Shown: in pieces, positions 1 through 7,361 of the stretch | Layout of the letters: the number at the start of each line of letters is the position of its first letter | How positions within the stretch are numbered: the first letter of the stretch is position 1 | Assembly: GCA_023511915.1 (NCBI GenBank) | Contig: JAIMAN010000014.1 | Location: forward strand, 1-51,320 | Length of the DNA: 51,320 nt | Source: Armatimonadota bacterium | GTDB lineage: Bacteria; Armatimonadota; Fimbriimonadia; Fimbriimonadales; GBS-DC | Reading direction: 5' to 3' | Program-made: the position numbers and the translations under genes | The notes under the pieces: generated by a model | Database searches by the model: none | What the model was told of the DNA's origin: nothing | What the model saw: the letters and a program-made list of their open reading frames with translations, nothing else

Positions 1-626
1 AGTTCGCACCGCGCGGGGTTCACATCGATTCCGAACACGCGCGCCCCCGACGCCTTCAGCAGTTGCACCGTGAGCAGTCCCACCAAGCCCAAGCCGATGA
101 CGACCACCGAGTCGCCCAGTTGCACATCCGCTTGACGCACGCCGTGCAGGGCAATCGCGCCAACAGTAGTGAACGCCGCGTGTTCGTAGGGCACCCCGTC
201 GGGGATGCGCGCGACGAGGTTCTGGGGTACGCACACAATCTCGGCGTGGTGCGCATGTTCTGCGCCTGCGCAGGCAACGCGGTCGCCCACTTGGATGCCG
301 ACCACTTCGCTGCCGACGGCAATCACCTCGCCTGCACAACTGTAGCCCAGCGGCGAGGGCGACTCTAAGCGCGCCATCACCTTGCGGTAGGTCGCGCCGA
401 TTCCTTCCGTCTGCAGCGTCTTCAGCACCTTTTTGACGAGGTCGGGACGCGAGCGAGCCTTCCCCACAAGGCTCATCTTACCTGTTTCCACCTTCATCCG
501 CTCCGTGCCCGCGCTGATGAGCGAGTAGCGATTCGCGACCAGCACCGCCCCACTGCGCAGCGCAGGCGCGGGCACTTCGTCCACACGCACCTCTCCTGTA
601 CGGTAATTCTGCAGCACCTGGCGCAT
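1..626 (-). CDS. MDR-family (zinc-type) alcohol dehydrogenase-like oxidoreductase, N-terminal part; cut by window start
   Basis: The reading frame starts at the ATG at 626-624 and stays open to base 1, so only about 208 N-terminal residues are present. It begins MRQVLQNYRTGEVRVDEVPA, followed by SLISAGTERM, a GroES-like fold region ending in VGDRVACAGAEHAHHAEIV, and a Rossmann stretch VVIGLGLVGLLTVQLL. The usual Cys zinc ligand is replaced in SAGTERM. This pattern is that of bi-domain oxidoreductases, in which an MDR half is fused to a Gfo/Idh half and which often sit in surface-polysaccharide clusters. The Gfo/Idh half would lie outside the window, so the fusion is inferred. It follows the fkbM-type gene by 8 bases on the same strand, and the methyltransferase and heparinase neighbours support a role in envelope sugar metabolism. 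It has its own probable promoter at 634-639. Confidence 0.8.
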   Translation of the reverse strand, partial: MRQVLQNYRTGEVRVDEVPAPALRSGAVLVANRYSLISAGTERMKVETGKMSLVGKARSRPDLVKKVLKTLQTEGIGATYRKVMARLESPSPLGYSCAGEVIAVGSEVVGIQVGDRVACAGAEHAHHAEIVCVPQNLVARIPDGVPYEHAAFTTVGAIALHGVRQADVQLGDSVVVIGLGLVGLLTVQLLKASGARVFGIDVNPARCE

Positions 627-633
627 GAGAGAG

Positions 634-639
634 ATTATA
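634..639 (-). promoter_or_regulatory. -10 hexamer TATAAT, 7 bases before the oxidoreductase ATG
   Basis: On the minus strand TATAAT is followed by CTCTCTC and then ATG. The hexamer is made by the last sense codon and the TAA stop of the upstream methyltransferase gene. A start point about 7 bases after the -10 would fall on the ATG, giving a leaderless message. No clear -35 or Shine-Dalgarno is visible. Confidence 0.5.
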
Positions 640-1432
640 CCACATTCGCCTCCAATGCCTCACGGGGGATTGCCAGCCAGCAGTTGCCATAATCGTGTAG
701 GTTTTCCGAGTTGATAGGCGTGCGGTCGCTTGCAAAGAGGCGATAGTTCGTTCCATCAAGGAAGTTGTAGACCGCCTCGTAGTTCTGTTTCCGATCTTCG
801 GGGGTGTTTCCGTGCAGTTCCACAAATATCATCGGGCGCGCTCTCCGGATGGTTTGTCGCGCCCCGAGAAGCATAGGGTATTCATAACCCTCGATGTCGA
901 TTTTCAGAAAGTCTGGAAGCGGCAGTGATTCGCTCTCCACAAGTGTATCCAGTGGAACAACCTCCACCTGAAACTCGTGCAAAACATACTGTTTACGATA
1001 ACGCTGCGCTAAATCTTCACGCAGTGTGGCAATCCCACTTGCGTCGGGATTGTAGACGATGGTGGTGACTGTTTTAGTATCTCCTAACGCCTTCTGGTAA
1101 ACCCGCACATTTTGCAGCTTGTTCAGTCGCACATTTTCCATCAGTCGGTCAGCGTTCGGCGGAGTTGGCTCGAAGGCAACCACCAGCCCTTTCTCACCCA
1201 CGCATCGAGCGAGGAAAAGGGTTACCAGCCCGATATTCGCGCCGACATCGTAGACAACCTTTCCTGGAAGATAATGCGCGACATGTTCCAGCAAGGACAT
1301 CTCTTTTGGAGGCGGTTTGGGCAAGAAGAGAAAGCCGCCGCGCACACGCATGCCGCGCGCGGGACCCGATCGCGCGGTATAGACCCATCGGTCAGACAAC
1401 GGACGCAATAAGTGTTTTATGAGCCGTCGCAT
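635..1432 (-). CDS. FkbM-family SAM-dependent methyltransferase
   Basis: About 265 residues from MRRLIKHLLRPLSD; an upstream in-frame start at 1450 is possible but reads into the promoter region. The SAM-binding motif I is VYDVGANIGLVTLFLA, followed by VVAFEPTPPN (acidic end of strand 2) and later FLKIDIEGYEYPMLLGA, the KIDIEGxE signature of the FkbM family (Methyltransf_21). FkbM enzymes O-methylate sugars or polyketides, and here the target is probably a surface polysaccharide. The gene is divergent from the heparinase II/III gene and is followed after 8 bases by the oxidoreductase. The substrate cannot be read from sequence. Confidence 0.88.
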   Translation of the reverse strand: MRRLIKHLLRPLSDRWVYTARSGPARGMRVRGGFLFLPKPPPKEMSLLEHVAHYLPGKVVYDVGANIGLVTLFLARCVGEKGLVVAFEPTPPNADRLMENVRLNKLQNVRVYQKALGDTKTVTTIVYNPDASGIATLREDLAQRYRKQYVLHEFQVEVVPLDTLVESESLPLPDFLKIDIEGYEYPMLLGARQTIRRARPMIFVELHGNTPEDRKQNYEAVYNFLDGTNYRLFASDRTPINSENLHDYGNCWLAIPREALEANVV

Positions 1433-1505
1433 TGACGTATACACTCCCAATTACTGTGTACCACTGCGGATTGTGGATTCTCGGCAAGGTACACTTCTCC
1501 TGCCT

Positions 1506-3428
1506 ATGGGTTCGCTCGGTTGGAAGTGGCGGCGGTTGCGGGCGATGTCGGCGCAGGAGGTGGCGACGCGCGTGGTGCGGGCGGTGCGCGAGCGGGTGTC
1601 GCCGCTGCCCAAAGAGCCGCCCGACGCGACTTGGCAGCGCTATTACGCCGCGCACATGCCCGCGCCAACCCTGCAGCGCATCGCCGAGACGCTCGCGCCC
1701 CGCCCGCAGGCGGTCTCGGCGGCGGAGCGGGAACGGCTGCTGCAGGAGGCGGACGCCCTGCGGCGCGGCGCGTGGACGCTGTTTGGCTACCCCGTGCAGC
1801 TGGACGACCCGCCCTGCTGGCGGCGCAACTACATGCTCGGCAAGGACTGGACAGACGCTCCCGCGAAGGCGATCGACTATCGGCGCATCGATATCGCAGG
1901 CGGGGTGAAGTATGTGTGGGAACTCTCGCGCGGGCAGCCGATCCTGCGTCTGGCGCAGGGCTACGCGCTCACGGGCGAGGCAGGCTACGCCGCGACTTGC
2001 CGCCGCTGGCTGCTGGACTGGATTGCCCGCAACCCGCGCGGGTGGGGGATTCACTGGACGAGCGCGCTGGAGCATGCGATTCGCGTCTTTGCGTGGGGGT
2101 ACACGCTCGCGCTGCTTGCCGACGCGCTTTCGGACGCCGAGGCGCAGACGGTGCTGGGCGCGCTGGTGCAGCACGGCGAGTTCATCGAGCGGCACATGTC
2201 GCCTGGCTCGTCGGCGAACAACCACCTGATTGGCGAGGCGGCGGCGTTGGCGTTTCTGGGGCGCCTGCTGCCCGACGGCTCGCTTGCGGCGCGTTGGCGC
2301 AGGGTCGGCTACGCGACGCTGGAGCGCGAGGCGCTGCGCCAGTTCTACCCCGACGGCGTCAACGCGGAGCAGGCGTTCGGCTACCTGCCGTTTGTGTGGG
2401 AGTTCTACCTGCACGCCTACCGCCTGCAGCCGATGCCCGACGCCGTGCGCGAGCGTCTGGCGCGGAGCCTTGAGTTCGTGCGCGGTGTGGTGGACGCTTC
2501 GGGCTATGTGCCGCAGGTGGGCGACGAGGACGACGGCACAGTTGTCCCGCTTTGGAGCGCGGCGGCGGATCGGCATCGGGCGGTGGGGCGTGCGCTGGCG
2601 CAGATGCTGGGCTGTGCGCCGCCGCCTGCGCTGGGCGACGCCGACGACGCGCTCGCGCAGTGGCTGACGGGCGAGACGCCCCCCGCAGGCAGTCGGCTGA
2701 CCGAATCGCGCCTGTACCCCGACGGGGGCTACGCCGTGTTGCACAGCGCGCGCTGGCAGGCGCTGTTCGACGCAGGCGCGTTGGGGCTGGGCAGTCTGGC
2801 AGCACACGGGCACGCCGACGCGCTGAGCCTGTGGGCGTCGCTGGACGGCAAGCCGCTGCTGATTGACGCGGGCACTTACGCCTACCACGAAGACCCCGCA
2901 TGGCGCGACCACTTCCGCAGCACGCCCGCGCACAACACGCTCACGCTGGACGGTAGAAACCAGTCCGAGATTCAGGGTGCGTTCCTGTGGGGCACGAAGG
3001 CGCGGTCGCGCTTTGTGGCGCACGACCTGCGCGAAGGCTGGGCGGAAGGCGAGACGGAAGCGTACTTTCCCGACACGATTTATCGCCGCGTGCAGCTTAC
3101 GGGCGACGCGCTCATCGTGCGCGATCGCATCGAGCCAGATGTCACCGACTCTGCCCAGTGGTACTGGCACTTCCACCCCGACTGGCAGGTGGAACCTGCG
3201 GGCGAGGGCGTCTGGCGCATCACGGACGGCGTGCGCGTCTGCACGCTGCAGCTGACTCAGCTGACGGGCTACACGGCGCGGCTGTATCACGGCGACGAGG
3301 CGACCAAACTCGGCTGGTACTCGCCCCGCTTCGGGCACAAAGTCCCCTGCACGACGCTGGTGGTGGAAGCCAACCCCATGCCCGACGACATCGACGGGGC
3401 GGGCGTCGTGTGGGCGTTTCGGGCGTAG
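1506..3428 (+). CDS. Heparinase II/III family protein (polysaccharide lyase-like)
   Basis: About 640 residues. I chose the ATG at 1506 (MGSLGWKWRRLRAMSAQEVA) because it matches the usual start of this family; a longer form from 1419 adds an unconvincing 29 residues that overlap the divergent gene. The N-terminal alpha/alpha-toroid carries WTSALEHAIRVFAW and NNHLIGEAAAL (near residue 238). The C-terminal beta-sandwich carries AHGHADALSLWAS (near residue 432), LIDAGTYAYHED and HFRSTPAHNTLTLDG. These His/Asn/Tyr motifs are the family's catalytic and metal-site signatures. No signal peptide is evident, so it may act in the cytoplasm or be exported by another route. It probably degrades or modifies an acidic exopolysaccharide linked to its two neighbours. 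A possible -10 (TACACT) lies at 1490-1495. Confidence 0.88.
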   Translation: MGSLGWKWRRLRAMSAQEVATRVVRAVRERVSPLPKEPPDATWQRYYAAHMPAPTLQRIAETLAPRPQAVSAAERERLLQEADALRRGAWTLFGYPVQLDDPPCWRRNYMLGKDWTDAPAKAIDYRRIDIAGGVKYVWELSRGQPILRLAQGYALTGEAGYAATCRRWLLDWIARNPRGWGIHWTSALEHAIRVFAWGYTLALLADALSDAEAQTVLGALVQHGEFIERHMSPGSSANNHLIGEAAALAFLGRLLPDGSLAARWRRVGYATLEREALRQFYPDGVNAEQAFGYLPFVWEFYLHAYRLQPMPDAVRERLARSLEFVRGVVDASGYVPQVGDEDDGTVVPLWSAAADRHRAVGRALAQMLGCAPPPALGDADDALAQWLTGETPPAGSRLTESRLYPDGGYAVLHSARWQALFDAGALGLGSLAAHGHADALSLWASLDGKPLLIDAGTYAYHEDPAWRDHFRSTPAHNTLTLDGRNQSEIQGAFLWGTKARSRFVAHDLREGWAEGETEAYFPDTIYRRVQLTGDALIVRDRIEPDVTDSAQWYWHFHPDWQVEPAGEGVWRITDGVRVCTLQLTQLTGYTARLYHGDEATKLGWYSPRFGHKVPCTTLVVEANPMPDDIDGAGVVWAFRA

Positions 3429-3490
3429 CGCGCCGAACAATCCACTCGCGCGGGCGTCTAACTCACGGAAGGCTCCTGCCCCAAAGTGGG

Positions 3491-3496
3491 TATCCT
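3491..3496 (+). promoter_or_regulatory. -10-like TATCCT, 6 bases before the MacA-like ATG
   Basis: TATCCTACAGGAATG: the hexamer ends six bases before the ATG at 3503. The same TATCCTAC sequence precedes the glycosyltransferase start at 41315. Either the message is leaderless or the ACAGGA acts as a weak Shine-Dalgarno for an upstream transcript. Confidence 0.35.
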
Positions 3497-3502
3497 ACAG
3501 GA

Positions 3503-5245
3503 ATGGCTATGAACAGGCGCGTTGCAATCGTTGTGGGCATCGTGGCAATTGCGGCGGTCGCGCTCTGGATGCGCGGGCGCAACGCCGAAACCACCGAACC
3601 CGAAGTCGAACTGCGTACCGCGGAGGTCACCCGCGAAGATGTCGTGCGCTCCATCACCGCGACGGGCGTGCTACGCACCTACAATATCGTCGATGTGAAG
3701 TCCAAAGCGGGCGGGATTGTCAGCCAAATTCTGGTCGATGTCGGCGACGAGGTGAAAGCGGGGCAACTGCTGGCGCGGATTGACCCCGCCGACACGCTCT
3801 CGGTCTACAATCAGGCGCAGGCAGACTTGGAGGCGGCGAACGCCCGTATCGAGCAGGCGCAGGAGAGCCTCCGCCTGCAACGCGAGCAGAGCCAACTCGC
3901 CGTGCAACAAGCCGAGCAGAACCTGCAGGCTGCCGAAGCGCGCCTGCGCCAAGCCGAAACCCGCGCGAACCTGCAGCCAACCGTGACCGAAGCGCAACTC
4001 CAGTCCGCGCGCACCGCGCTGGAGACCGCCCGCAAGAATTTGGAGCAACTGGAGCGCGTGATCATCCCGCAAGACCGTGCCCAAGCGCAGGCGAATTTTG
4101 AGGCGGCGCGCCAAGCCGTCGAGACCGCCCAGCGCAACCACGAACGGCTCAAAAACCTCCTGCAGAAAGGCTATGTGTCGCAGCAGCAGGTGGACAACGC
4201 CGCCGCGCAGTTGGAGAACGCCCGCGCCCAGCTGACCGCCGCCCAGCAACGCCTGCAGACGCTGGAGCAGGACATCCAGACGCGCTTGGAGACCGCGCGC
4301 GCCCGCGTGCAGGAAGCGGAGGCGAACCTGCGCTCGGCGGAGGCAAACCGCGCCCAAATCGAAGTCGCGCAGCAAGCCCTGCGCGAGGCACGCGCCCAAT
4401 ATGAGCAGGCGAAAGCCGCCCTCGCCCAAGCGCGCTCGAACCTGCGCCAAATCCGCCTGCGCGAGGCGGACATCGCGACCGCCAAAGCGCAACGCGCCCG
4501 CGCCGACGCGCAACTCTACAACGCCAAAGTGCAACTGGACAGCACGACCATCACCGCCCCCCTGAGCGGTGTCGTCATCGCACGGTTCGTGGAACAGGGC
4601 ACAATCGTTCCCCCAGGCACTTCGCTGTTCTCGCAGGGCAACACGCTGCTGCAAATCGCCGACACCAGCCGCATGTATGTGGAGGTCTCCGTCGACGAGG
4701 CGGACATCGGCAGCGTGCGGATCGGGCAACCCGTCGATATCCGCGTGGACGCCTTTCGGCGCGAACGCTTCAAGGGCAAGGTCAGCCGCATCGACCCGCA
4801 AGCCGTGCTGGAGCAGAATGTGACGGTCATCAAGGTGCGCGTGGAGATCGAAAAGCCCGACCCGCGCCTCAAGCCCGGCATGAACGCGACCTGCGAGTTT
4901 CTGGTCGCCCGCAAGAACGATGTGGTCGCCGTGCCCAACGAGGCGGTCAACGAGACCCCGCAAGGCGCGTTCGTGGAGGTGATGCCAAACGGGCAACAGC
5001 AGCCTCAACGCCGTGAGGTCAAAGTGGGACTGCAAGGCAACACGAAGACCGAGATTATCGACGGTCTGCAGCCGGGCGAGGTGGTCGTCACGGGGCGCAT
5101 CTTCAACCGACAGGATGAGGGACCGGGCTCGCCGTTCGGTCGCCCGTTCGGTCCGCGCATGGGCGGTAGTTCCCCGCGCGGCGGCGCGCAGGGCGGACCT
5201 GGCGGCGGTGGTCAGGGCGGACCGCCAGGCGGAGGTGGGCGATGA
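3503..5245 (+). CDS. Efflux periplasmic adaptor (membrane fusion protein), MacA-like
   Basis: About 580 residues. An N-terminal membrane anchor (VAIVVGIVAIAAVALWM) is followed by a lipoyl half-domain (GGIVSQILVDVGDEVKAGQL). A long Gln/Ala/Glu-rich alpha-hairpin covers roughly residues 100-335, then comes the second lipoyl half (TITAPLSGVVIARFVEQG), a beta-barrel and the C-terminal membrane-proximal domain. The tail is a low-complexity Gly/Pro-rich stretch of about 35 residues, unusual for MacA. The hairpin is longer than that of MacA and contains extra coiled-coil repeats. The stop overlaps the start of the permease gene by four bases (ATGA), so the two form an operon. Together they would make a tripartite export system across the envelope. 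Substrate unknown. Alternative start at 3509. Confidence 0.9.
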   Translation: MAMNRRVAIVVGIVAIAAVALWMRGRNAETTEPEVELRTAEVTREDVVRSITATGVLRTYNIVDVKSKAGGIVSQILVDVGDEVKAGQLLARIDPADTLSVYNQAQADLEAANARIEQAQESLRLQREQSQLAVQQAEQNLQAAEARLRQAETRANLQPTVTEAQLQSARTALETARKNLEQLERVIIPQDRAQAQANFEAARQAVETAQRNHERLKNLLQKGYVSQQQVDNAAAQLENARAQLTAAQQRLQTLEQDIQTRLETARARVQEAEANLRSAEANRAQIEVAQQALREARAQYEQAKAALAQARSNLRQIRLREADIATAKAQRARADAQLYNAKVQLDSTTITAPLSGVVIARFVEQGTIVPPGTSLFSQGNTLLQIADTSRMYVEVSVDEADIGSVRIGQPVDIRVDAFRRERFKGKVSRIDPQAVLEQNVTVIKVRVEIEKPDPRLKPGMNATCEFLVARKNDVVAVPNEAVNETPQGAFVEVMPNGQQQPQRREVKVGLQGNTKTEIIDGLQPGEVVVTGRIFNRQDEGPGSPFGRPFGPRMGGSSPRGGAQGGPGGGGQGGPPGGGGR

Positions 5246-6459
5246 GCATCTTCGAAAGCTTCCTCACCGCGATTGACAGCCTACGCGCCAACAAGATGCG
5301 CACGCTGCTGACCATGCTGGGCGTGATTATCGGCGTGGCAGCGGTCATCACGATGATTGGGATTGCGCAGGGCGCGCGCCAAGCGACGCTGGAGCAGGTG
5401 CAGCGACTGGGCGCGAATGTGCTGACCGTGCGCCCCGGTCAGGCGCGGCGCGGCGGCGCGTTCCTCGGATTCGGCAGCACCCAGACCCTCAAGATCGAAG
5501 ACGGCGATGCGATTCTGAAATCGTGCGGCGAACTGGTCGCCCGCGTCTCGCCCGAAGTGTGGACGACCCAGCAGGTTAAGTACCTCAACCGCAACATGCG
5601 CACCAGCGTCTCTGGCGTCACGCCCGAGCTGCAGCCCATCCGCAACCTCGTGCTGGAGGAGGGCAGGTTCGTCACCGAGCAGGACATGGAGGGCATGGCG
5701 CGGGTGGCGGTGATCGGGCACACGGTGTGGCAGGAGCTGTTTCAGGGCGGCGCGTGCGTGGGCAAGACCATCCGCATCGGCGGGCAAACCTACGAGGTCA
5801 TCGGACGCATCGCCTACAAGGGCGACACAGGTTTCCGCAGCTTCGATGACCGCGTGTATATCCCGCTGCCGACCGCGATGCGCCGCCTCATGGGACAGCG
5901 CCACCTGGACGCGCTGAATGTGCAGGCGCGCGCCTCCGACAAGATGAACGAGACCCAGACCTGCCTTGAGGACGCCCTGATGAAGGCGCATAAAATCCCT
6001 CCGTGGGGCGACCCCGACTTCCGCGTGTTCAATCAGGGCGACTTCGTGGAGACCGTCGAGGCGACCGCGCAGGTGTTCACCTTCCTGCTGGCGGGCGTCG
6101 CGCTGGTGTCGCTGATTGTCGGCGGGATTGGCATCATGAACATCATGCTGGTCTCCGTCACGGAGCGCACGCGCGAGATTGGTCTGCGCAAAGCCATCGG
6201 CGCGACGAAGTTCAACATCCTGCTGCAGTTCCTGATCGAGTCGGTGGTGGTGAGCGTGCTGGGCGGGCTGATTGGGATTGCGCTGGGCTACTGGGCGGCG
6301 GGCTACATCAGCGCGCAGGCGAACTGGAAGGTGCTGGTTCCCGTCGAGGGCGTGCTGCTGGCGTTCGGCTTCGCGGCGTTTATCGGCGTTTTCTTCGGGC
6401 TGTATCCTGCGTGGCGGGCGGCGCAACTGCAGCCGATTGAAGCCTTGCGCTACGAATAG
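5242..6459 (+). CDS. ABC transporter permease, MacB/FtsX type, without ATPase domain
   Basis: 405 residues beginning MSIFESFLTAIDSLRANKMR. One membrane segment (LLTMLGVIIGVAAVITMIGI) precedes a MacB-type periplasmic core of about 200 residues. The FtsX domain has three membrane segments and the typical GGIGIMNIMLVSVTERTREI and REIGLRKAIGA signatures, ending AWRAAQLQPIEALRYE. E. coli MacB carries an N-terminal ATPase, but this protein lacks it, and no ATPase gene lies next to the pair within the window. It is translationally coupled to the adaptor. The missing ATP-binding subunit must be encoded elsewhere if the system is active. Confidence 0.92.
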   Translation: MSIFESFLTAIDSLRANKMRTLLTMLGVIIGVAAVITMIGIAQGARQATLEQVQRLGANVLTVRPGQARRGGAFLGFGSTQTLKIEDGDAILKSCGELVARVSPEVWTTQQVKYLNRNMRTSVSGVTPELQPIRNLVLEEGRFVTEQDMEGMARVAVIGHTVWQELFQGGACVGKTIRIGGQTYEVIGRIAYKGDTGFRSFDDRVYIPLPTAMRRLMGQRHLDALNVQARASDKMNETQTCLEDALMKAHKIPPWGDPDFRVFNQGDFVETVEATAQVFTFLLAGVALVSLIVGGIGIMNIMLVSVTERTREIGLRKAIGATKFNILLQFLIESVVVSVLGGLIGIALGYWAAGYISAQANWKVLVPVEGVLLAFGFAAFIGVFFGLYPAWRAAQLQPIEALRYE

Positions 6460-6497
6460 CAGGAACCTCGCGCCGAGCCGCGAACCATGCGCCTGCT

Positions 6498-7253
6498 ATG
6501 GCTATCAAGGTCGGAGTGCAACTCTATTCGGTGCGGGATGACTGCAAGCGCGACCTGCCCCACACGCTGGCGGAGGTCGCCAAAATCGGCTATCAGGGCG
6601 TTGAGTTCGCGGGCTACTACGACTTCGACGCGGCGACCCTGCGCAAGATGCTGGACGACAACGGGCTGGAGTGCTGCGGCACGCACATCGGGCTGGACGC
6701 GCTGCTGGGTGACAACCTCCAGCGCACGGTAGAGTTCCATCAGACGCTGCGCTGCCCGTATCTGATTGTGCCGGGGCTGCCTGCGGAGCGCACCGCCTCG
6801 CGCGAGGCGTGGCTGGAGACGGCGCGCCTGTTCAACGACATCGCCGAGCAACTCAAGCCCTACGGCTTCCGCACAGGCTACCACAACCACTGGATCGAGT
6901 TCCAGCCGTTCGACGACGGGACGCTGCCGTGGGATGTGTTTTTCGGCAACACTGCGCCTGCGGTGATTATGCAGATCGACACGGGCAACGCGCTGCATGG
7001 CGGGGCGCACGCCGCGCCGTTCGTGCGCAAGTACGCAGGGCGCGCCGTCACCGTCCACTGCAAGGAGTTCTCCAGCACCAACCCGAACGCCATCATCGGC
7101 GAGGGCGAAGTGCCGTGGGCGGAGTTCTTCGAGGCGTGCGAGACGGTCGGCGGCACGGAATGGTACATCGTCGAGCAGGAGACCTACGCGCATCCCCCGC
7201 TGGAGACGATACGCCTGTGTTTCGAGGCGATGCGACGGATGGGGAAAGTGTAG
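6498..7253 (+). CDS. TIM-barrel sugar phosphate isomerase/epimerase (xylose isomerase-like, AP_endonuc_2 family)
   Basis: 251 residues, starting MAIKVGVQLYSVRDD, which is typical of this family. Probable metal ligands lie in VEFAGYYDF, TGYHNHWIEF, VIMQIDTGNAL, VTVHCKEFS and WYIVEQETY. The length matches single-domain IolE/IolI-like proteins. It lies 38 bases downstream of the permease on the same strand but has no obvious functional link to it. The substrate cannot be determined; sugar or inositol metabolism is the family role. It ends just before a strong palindrome at 7306-7355. Confidence 0.88.
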   Translation: MAIKVGVQLYSVRDDCKRDLPHTLAEVAKIGYQGVEFAGYYDFDAATLRKMLDDNGLECCGTHIGLDALLGDNLQRTVEFHQTLRCPYLIVPGLPAERTASREAWLETARLFNDIAEQLKPYGFRTGYHNHWIEFQPFDDGTLPWDVFFGNTAPAVIMQIDTGNALHGGAHAAPFVRKYAGRAVTVHCKEFSSTNPNAIIGEGEVPWAEFFEACETVGGTEWYIVEQETYAHPPLETIRLCFEAMRRMGKV

Positions 7254-7305
7254 CCTGTTCGGACAGCCTCCCTCTCCCACCGCGTGGGCGAAGTTCATGA
7301 ATTGC

Positions 7306-7355
7306 CCCCGCCCTTTAGGTTCCCCCTGCGTGCAGGGGGAACCTAAAGGGCGGGG
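7306..7355. terminator. Perfect 24-bp inverted repeat between convergent genes
   Basis: Two 24-base arms (7306-7329 and 7332-7355) are perfectly complementary around two central bases. The left arm begins CCCCGCCCTTTAGG and the right arm ends CCTAAAGGGCGGGG. It lies between the 3' ends of the isomerase (+) and the EF-G-like gene (-), where a bidirectional terminator would be useful. There is no T-tract. The long perfect stem also resembles an interspersed palindromic repeat. Confidence 0.55.
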
Positions 7356-7361
7356 AGATTA

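Noticed and set aside
1392-3440. A 682-residue open frame antisense to the heparinase II/III gene
   Set aside because: Composition is Arg/Val/Ala-rich without motifs. The opposite strand encodes a clear conserved enzyme, so this is a GC-driven shadow frame.
3671-5035. A 454-residue open frame antisense to the MacA-like gene
   Set aside because: Leu/Arg/Gly-rich mirror of a repetitive coiled coil; no conserved features.
7306-7355. Insertion-sequence terminal repeats
   Set aside because: There is no open space for a transposase between the arms, which are separated by only two bases.
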